Origin: Clostridia bacterium
GTDB lineage: Bacteria > Bacillota_A > Clostridia > Oscillospirales > CAG-272
Direction: 5' to 3'
DNA: 9,178 nt
Assembly (NCBI GenBank): GCA_017959485.1
Contig: JAGDAM010000011.1
Location: 1-9,178 of the forward strand
The number at the start of each line of letters is the position of its first letter. Positions within the stretch are counted from its first letter, which is position 1. Below, in pieces: positions 6,976 through 9,178 of the stretch. The notes under the pieces are model-generated. The model ran no database searches and was not told where the DNA came from. It was given only the letters and a program-made list of their open reading frames with translations. The translations under genes were made by a program, and so were the position numbers.

Positions 6976-8927
6976 AAACACGTCCCGGAAGGCCGCCGCG
7001 CAAAGAAAAAACGCGGCGTTCTTCCTTCCTTAAACCGATATTCGCGCTGACCGTCCTGTCGGTCTTCGCGTGCGCCGCGGCGGCCTGCGGCGCGGGCGCG
7101 CCGGACGAAACCGGAACCGCGGAGCAAACCGCGCAGGAGGCAACGACGGCGGAAAGAGAGAGGGCCTTTGTGAAAACTCTTGAAGGAGTCACCGCGTCCG
7201 ACTATTACCGGAACGGGTTCACCTCCAATTACGTGACGGGCGCCGACGCCTTCGGACGTTCCTTCGGAGCATCGGCGGGCGAGAAAACCGACAAAGACCG
7301 GGACGTCGGCATCTTTTACTTCTGCTGGCTCGGCCAGCACGGCGGCACGAAAATATACGACGTATCTAAGATACTCGAATCCGAAAACGGGCTCGACGTC
7401 ATGTTCCGTCAGGACGGACCCGACGCGCCCGCGGGACAGAACTATTTCTGGGGCGAACCGCTCTACGGCTATTACAACTCGAAGGACAGCTGGGTGATAC
7501 GGCGCCACCTCGCGCTTTTCACGCTCGCGGGAATTGATTTCATCGTATTCGACACCACGAACGCAGTCACCTACGACGCGGTCGTCGACAACGTCATCGC
7601 CGAGGCGAAAAAGATGGCCAAGGCGGGCTGGAAGGTCCCAGGGCTCGCTTTCTACACCAACTCCTATTCGCACAACGTAATAAACAGTCTGTATAACAAA
7701 TACTACAAAGACGGGAAATACTCCGGCGTCTGGTATTATCTCGACGGAAAGCCGCTGATCATCGGCAACGTTTCGGTCGAAGCGGACGTCAGCGAGGCGA
7801 GAAGCCGCGGGGACACCGCCTACTCGCCCGCCGAATTCTCTTCGGAAATCAGGAGCTTTTTCACCTTCCGCGACTCGCAGTGGCCCGACAAACCGATGAT
7901 CGACAACGGATTCCCCTGGATCGAATGGTCCTATCCGGCGCCGGTGCACAACGGCGTAATGAACGTCGCGGTAGCCAGCCATCCCGCGCTGCCGATGTCC
8001 TTCTCGCTGACGCGGGGAGCTCTCAACTGGGGCCGCGGCTGGAACGTTGAAACGAAGCGCAACGAAACCGACGGAATCCTCGAAGGGCGGTTCTTCCAGT
8101 TGACCTGGGACGCCGCTCTCCGCGCAGACCCGGACGTCGTCTTCGTCACCGGCTGGAACGAGTGGGTGGCGACAAAGTTCGCATACGCCGGAGAATACGC
8201 CCTGGTCGATCAGTGCAATCTTGAGTTTTCAAGGGACGCCGAGATGATGAAGGGCGGATACGGCGACGCGTTTTACATCCAGCTCGCGAAAAACGTCCGC
8301 GATTACAAGACCGTCGCGATCCCCGACGACGTACAGCTCGAACCGTCTACGCTCACCGTCCCGATGACGGACGACCTGTCGGTCTGGGAGGGCGTTGAGG
8401 CGGTCTTCCGCGACCCGATCGTCGTCAACACGTCGAGGTACAGCGCGGGCGCCGTTCCCTCCCTGCTCTACACGACCCCGGCCCGGCGCAACAACGTCGA
8501 GGAAATCCGCGTCGCCCAGGACGACGACTGCTTCTACTTTATGTTCAAAGCGTCGAAAAATATCCGCGCGCGTGAGGACGGAGACACCGCCTGGATGAAC
8601 CTCTTCCTTTCCGCGGCCGGCTCCGCCGGCGGCTGGGAGGGATTCGGTTTCGTGATCGGACGGGCGGACGCCGGAGACGGCCGGCTGACCGTCGAGAAGC
8701 TGAACCCGGATTTCACCTCCGAAAAGATCGGAGAGGCCGAATACCGGATAGACGGCCGGGTAATGCAGCTGAAGATTCCGCGCGAGGCAATCGGAGTCCC
8801 CGCCGGAGACAACCGGCTCGACTTCAAACTCGCCGACGGAGTGGAGAATCCCTCGGACGTTATGGATTACTACTGCACCGGCCTTTCCTTCCCTCTCGGC
8901 CGGCTCAGGTGCAGATATCTCGGTTAA
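6972..8927 (+). CDS. Lipoprotein with GH71/GH99-like domain and C-terminal CBM9/DOMON-like domain
   Basis: This 651-residue protein begins with a basic region and hydrophobic stretch (about 22-38), then Cys39 after AAA; Cys34 (VFAC) is an alternative lipidation site. A T/A/E-rich linker follows (about 41-65). Residues about 110-445 resemble the GH71/GH99-like glycoside hydrolase group: DVGIFYFCW (111-119), FWGEPLYGYYNSKDSWVIRRH (159-179), a GIDFIVFDTTNA strand (187-198), a DGKPLIIG segment (258-265), and GWNEW (394-398), whose glutamate is a candidate active-site residue. Residues about 465-651 resemble a CBM9/DOMON-like sandwich, ending in an MDYYCTGLSFP and GRLRCRY pattern. The predicted role is binding and possibly cleavage of an external glycan; specificity is unknown. 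ATG at 6972 was chosen because it shares ATGA with the upstream stop and gives a lipoprotein signal. An in-frame ATG at 6786 would overlap gene 5 by 190 nt. The TAA stop (8925-8927) lies in the right repeat arm. Confidence 0.86.
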   Translation: MKTRPGRPPRKEKTRRSSFLKPIFALTVLSVFACAAAACGAGAPDETGTAEQTAQEATTAERERAFVKTLEGVTASDYYRNGFTSNYVTGADAFGRSFGASAGEKTDKDRDVGIFYFCWLGQHGGTKIYDVSKILESENGLDVMFRQDGPDAPAGQNYFWGEPLYGYYNSKDSWVIRRHLALFTLAGIDFIVFDTTNAVTYDAVVDNVIAEAKKMAKAGWKVPGLAFYTNSYSHNVINSLYNKYYKDGKYSGVWYYLDGKPLIIGNVSVEADVSEARSRGDTAYSPAEFSSEIRSFFTFRDSQWPDKPMIDNGFPWIEWSYPAPVHNGVMNVAVASHPALPMSFSLTRGALNWGRGWNVETKRNETDGILEGRFFQLTWDAALRADPDVVFVTGWNEWVATKFAYAGEYALVDQCNLEFSRDAEMMKGGYGDAFYIQLAKNVRDYKTVAIPDDVQLEPSTLTVPMTDDLSVWEGVEAVFRDPIVVNTSRYSAGAVPSLLYTTPARRNNVEEIRVAQDDDCFYFMFKASKNIRAREDGDTAWMNLFLSAAGSAGGWEGFGFVIGRADAGDGRLTVEKLNPDFTSEKIGEAEYRIDGRVMQLKIPREAIGVPAGDNRLDFKLADGVENPSDVMDYYCTGLSFPLGRLRCRYLG

Positions 8928-9124
8928 GGCAATACCGCACAAATCGCGCGTGCGGATTGTCGAGTAATTTTGGCGCCTGTTTTGACTGAGAAATTGCAGG
9001 AAAACAGGCGGTTTTTCAAGATTTCAGACGTCAGGTCAACAACGCACCGTTTGAGTGCGTAGATTGTCGAGCCATTTTTGCGCCTGCCCTTGCTGAGAAG
9101 GCGCGGAGAATCTGGATGTTTCTC
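8924..9124 (-). repeat. Right arm of the ~201-bp inverted structured repeat
   Basis: This is the reverse complement of the left arm at about 94% identity. Potential hairpins in plus-strand order are as follows. A: GGCAAT/CCGCAC (8928-8940) with GTGCGG/ATTGTC (8950-8961), 12 pairs with one bulge and one wobble. B: CGCCTGTTTT (8974-8983) with AAAACAGGCG (9001-9010), 10 perfect pairs. C: TCAACA and ACGCAC (9036-9047) with GTGCGT and TTGTCGA (9055-9070). D: GCGCCT (9080-9085) with AGGCGC (9099-9104). A and C, and B and D, are equivalent elements of two 107-bp units. The inner boundary is TTAA (8924-8927), which also supplies the stop of the lipoprotein gene. Homology reaches at least 9124, where the left copy meets the window edge. 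Confidence 0.9.
8974..9016 (+). terminator. Probable intrinsic terminator of the operon, inside the repeat
   Basis: A perfect 10-bp stem (CGCCTGTTTT with AAAACAGGCG, 17-nt loop) is followed by GTTTTT (9011-9016), about 47 nt after the last stop codon. Together with the hairpin at 8928-8961 directly behind the stop, it could end transcription and protect the mRNA 3' end. The stem is half A/T and the T-run is short, so efficiency is uncertain. Confidence 0.6.
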
Positions 9125-9178
9125 AAGCATTCGACGCAATGGCAGGCACAGAAAGGGCCGACAGGATGCGTACGATAA

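Larger units (their letters stand above)
8924..9130 (-). other. Open frame carried by the right repeat arm (doubtful gene)
   Basis: On the minus strand, an ATG at 9130-9128 opens a 68-codon frame ending at the TAA formed by 8926-8924. The same frame stays open rightward to the window edge (85 codons in total), so the true start, if any, may be outside. A TTG at 9139 is another possible start; no Shine-Dalgarno site precedes either. It encodes a basic peptide (LLSKGRRKNGS, then NRLFSCNF) matching that of the left arm, with no recognised family. It converges on the lipoprotein gene and shares the palindromic TTAA as stop. Probably a repeat-borne frame, not a functional gene. Confidence 0.2.

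Noticed and set aside
9125..9178. Possible third 107-bp unit continuing the right arm
   Set aside because: A short resemblance (AAG..ATTC then GACG, and TGCGTA) appears relative to 9018-9071, but alignment needs several gaps and is not convincing in the 54 bases available.

Overview
The window is one six-gene, plus-strand transcription unit (273-8927) set between two near-identical inverted copies of a structured repeat (1-201 and 8924-9124). No rRNA, tRNA, CRISPR array, transposase or integrase is visible. GC-rich codons, AGGAGG-type ribosome binding sites, very tight gene packing and a lipoprotein at the end of the operon fit a bacterium, most likely an uncultured member of the Clostridia (Bacillota). 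That assignment is inference from gene content and style, because no phylogenetic marker is present.

Layout: (a) 1-201, left repeat arm; (b) 202-272, short leader with a strong 34-nt hairpin and the first ribosome binding site; (c) 273-3876, three genes of a GldA/GldF/GldG-type ABC transporter: ATPase with a charged tail, six-span ABC-2 permease, and a membrane-anchored auxiliary protein; (d) 3892-6108, a long membrane-anchored DUF4340-type protein, the usual fourth partner of such transporters; (e) 6121-6975, a serine hydrolase of the beta-lactamase/penicillin-binding-protein fold without an obvious signal peptide; (f) 6972-8927, a lipoprotein with a GH71/GH99-like domain and a C-terminal CBM9/DOMON-like domain; (g) 8924-9124, right repeat arm, whose hairpins start directly after the last stop codon and include a terminator-like stem followed by T5; (h) 9125-9178, short tail with nothing else recognised.

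Gene spacings are 15, 16, 15 and 12 nt, then a 4-nt ATGA overlap, so co-transcription is very likely. Genes 1-4 should form a membrane complex: ATPase and permease drive it, while the GldG-like and DUF4340 proteins place large domains outside the membrane. The last two genes add a probable SxxK hydrolase and a surface glycan-active lipoprotein. This suggests a cell-envelope or surface-glycan role, but the substrate cannot be read from sequence.

The most unusual element is the repeat. Each arm holds two diverged 107-bp units, each unit can form two hairpins whose stems keep pairing although their sequences differ, and both arms keep the same reading frame open up to a stop codon lying exactly at the inner edge of the homology.
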